DNA of 64,000 bases from Hevea brasiliensis. Lineage: Eukaryota; Streptophyta; Magnoliopsida; Malpighiales; Euphorbiaceae. The translations under genes were made by a program, and so were the position numbers. A model generated the notes under the pieces. It saw only the letters and a program-made list of their open reading frames with translations, ran no database searches and was not told the origin of the DNA. The stretch covers positions 78,791,652 to 78,855,651 of the forward strand of contig NC_079496.1 of the NCBI RefSeq assembly GCF_030052815.1, read 5' to 3'. Below are positions 62,175-64,000 of this stretch, piece by piece (position 1 is the first letter of the stretch; each line of letters begins with the position of its first letter).

Positions 62175-64000
62175 TGTAACACCCCTATTTGTATAGCCTG
62201 TATATTTCATTGTTCCGGTGACCGGAGTCGGTCCAGAAAATTAAGGGGATTAGAACCACACTTAAGACAACTAGATAAGCTATAAATACAAATAATTAGT
62301 AATTATCAATTAGTTAAGTATAAATAAGAAAAACAGAACATAAGAAGTTAAACGAGCCGAGAGTCACAGCGATGGGTGACCTTCTCGGGAACGACTGTGA
62401 AGTCGATTTAAACTCAAATTTTGAATCGTAAAATGTGACGCTGCAGTCCTTAGGACCATTACGAACACAGTGGAAAAGAGAAAATCATGAAAAAGAACTG
62501 TTAAGCCAGTCAAATAATTAGGTCAGGGAGCTGGAAGAAATATTGAATTATTTGCAAACCGGGTTGAACCGGCGAGGGGCAATTTGGTCAATTGACCCCG
62601 AGAGCTGACTCCTGACCTGACTGTCAAATAAAATTGGAGAAAAGAAAATTTCGGAATCGGGAATTAAATTAAAGAACTAATAGAAAAAAAAAAGAAAATA
62701 AAAAAGTGTAGGAAGATGACATCATGCATGACATCATGCATGATGCCATAAATAGTATAATTAATAAATTCAATTAATTAGATATTTTGGTCTTCCATAA
62801 GATAAATATGCATAAAAAAGAAAAGAAAAGGAAAAAGAAAGAATTAAAAAATAATAATAATAGAATTATTTATAATGACATCATTAAAGAAGAAAGTAAC
62901 CAATGGGCAATTAACACACAATTAAAAGGGATAAGGAAGAGTTTAAAATGAGAAAAAATTTATTAAAAATAGTCATCTTCTTCATTTTTGGCTTCCATGG
63001 CCGATTCCCTCTTCTTCCATGCTCTTATTATTTTTATTTTCTACCTTGATTTTTCCTAAGTTTTCTTCCCTAAAACCCTAAACACCCTTCATGAAAATTT
63101 ATCCCCACACCAAGAGGAGCATTTTGATTATCAAAAAGTGAGGAAATTCCAAAGTTTCTACAAGCTCAAGAATTGTTTAAAGAGGTTAGTGCACTAATTT
63201 ATTTCTATTTCTTTTCTAGGCATGACAAGTTTGTTAAATTAAATTAGATTGATATGAAATTAAAAGAAATTTGTAGAGATAGGAAATTTCTAAATTTTAG
63301 CAGCCATTATATGAGTTGTGGTTTGATGGTTTTGAGGAAATTATTTGTGTTTACTAGTGATATTGATGAGTATTTGTGATGAACAAATTGATTAGCATGT
63401 GTTTACATGAATTGAGAAATTGTGAGTTAGGGTTTTGGGACACTTAGGGTTAGAGACAAAAATGTGAAAAAAATTGGTAAAAGATGTCTTGGACCTAAAT
63501 GAAAGTGAGAAATGGTCAATGGTGACCAAATGAAGTGTGTTGGAATGGTTGGAGTTGAAACTAAATTCGGATTCAATGTGGTCATGCTGCTGGCAGCATG
63601 ACCAAGTCAACTTTGAAGGACCAAAAATGAAATTTTATAAGTCCAATTGGTATGAGACCAATTGGGAATGAAAATAGACACTAAATGACACAATTTTCAT
63701 TTAGGAAGCATGCCTAAAAAGTGACTAAAACCTAGTGAATAAATTGACTCAAATCAGAAAATTACAGTCTGTCCCTGTACAATTGACCAAATGAACAGTG
63801 TTTGTTCATTTGGTCATAACTTGAGCTAGGCAGGTCAAAATGACCTGAAATTTTACCAGTGGTTAGATGAGATATAGACCTAAGACTTTCATGAAGAACA
63901 CAAACCCAAATTATGCCATTAACCGAGTCGTTTGGCCACCCAAAGTTGGTGACCCAAAACTGCCATAACTAAAAATTGCCCAGAATTCTGGGTTGAATCC
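62175..64000 (+). mobile_element. Group B LTR, cut by window end
   Basis: Starts TGTAACACCCCTATTTGTATAG with the same order of motifs as the B LTR at 49733. Left flank TCTCA (62170-62174). The conserved AGCGATGG core at 62368-62375 sits in a stem: CCGAGA-GTCAC against GTGAC-CT-TCTCGG (62357-62388). The 3' half is outside the window. Confidence 0.88.
62357..62388 (+). other. LTR-5' conserved stem with AGCGATGG loop
   Basis: CCGAGAGTCAC (62357-62367) pairs with GTGAC (62376-62380) and TCTCGG (62383-62388), leaving a 2-nt bulge. AGCGATGGGTGAC recurs near the start of every complete LTR in the window. The stem is clear only in group B. Confidence 0.5.

Overview
The window is plant nuclear DNA, AT-rich, and made almost entirely of LTR retrotransposons nested inside one another. 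I found no host protein gene, rRNA or tRNA gene. The long-LTR Ty3/gypsy elements, the Ty1/copia elements with a long leader, and the initiator-tRNA-Met primer sites (TGGTATCAGAGC) point to a dicot heterochromatic region. A Euphorbiaceae-type genome (rubber tree or cassava relatives) is a guess only.

Element groups, with letters assigned here by LTR ends. A: gypsy LTR of about 3.7-4.1 kb, TGTAACACCCCTAAG...GGGTGTGACA. B: related gypsy LTR of about 3.3-3.4 kb, TGTAACACCCCTATTTG.... C: 4.85 kb LTR, TGTAAAGCCC.... D: 2.56 kb LTR, TGTAACATCC...GGAGTGTCA. F: an older LTR seen only in fragments. The copia elements resemble the Angela/BARE lineage in RT and in their long LTR and leader. The gypsy gag-pol looks Tekay/Del-like.

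Layout. 1-2277 D LTR (minus, cut by the window edge); 2278-4690 5'-truncated B LTR (plus). 4691-42260 is one copia element on the minus strand (copia-1), blown apart by insertions: 3' LTR stub 4691-4730, gag-pol 4745-8606, solo C LTR 8607-13455, leader 13461-14176, solo A LTR 14177-18253, leader 18259-19099, a B element 19105-40133, then the copia 5' LTR 40146-42260. The B element carries LTRs 19105-22382 and 36845-40133, a gag-pol relic 32662-36655, and nested A-type material: solo LTR 22956-26932, gag relic 27000-28480 and LTR 28671-32661. Copia-1 lies in an F LTR fragment (42261-43584 and 47293 to about 47480) that also holds a solo A LTR, 43585-47287. A second, truncated copia copy (47896-49732) is followed by a chimeric B element 49733-54056, an inverted D LTR fragment 54057-54909, anonymous AT-rich DNA, a truncated D element (gag-pol 55466-57856, LTR 57987-60550), F LTR 60551-62062, and a B LTR from 62175 to the window end.

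Perfect 5-bp target-site duplications prove five of the insertions: CTCAT, CATAT, TCTGA, TCTTA and GTTCA. All gag-pol regions are broken by stop codons, frameshifts or deletions, so nothing here looks autonomously active.

The most unusual signal is not a gene. Group A, B and C LTRs carry a 22-23 bp, G.U-rich inverted repeat about 40-100 nt before the LTR end, next to the primer site. A second short hairpin follows GTGCACCACT in every group. In both, the stem sequences change between families while pairing is kept, which suggests RNA structures under selection in the element transcripts.
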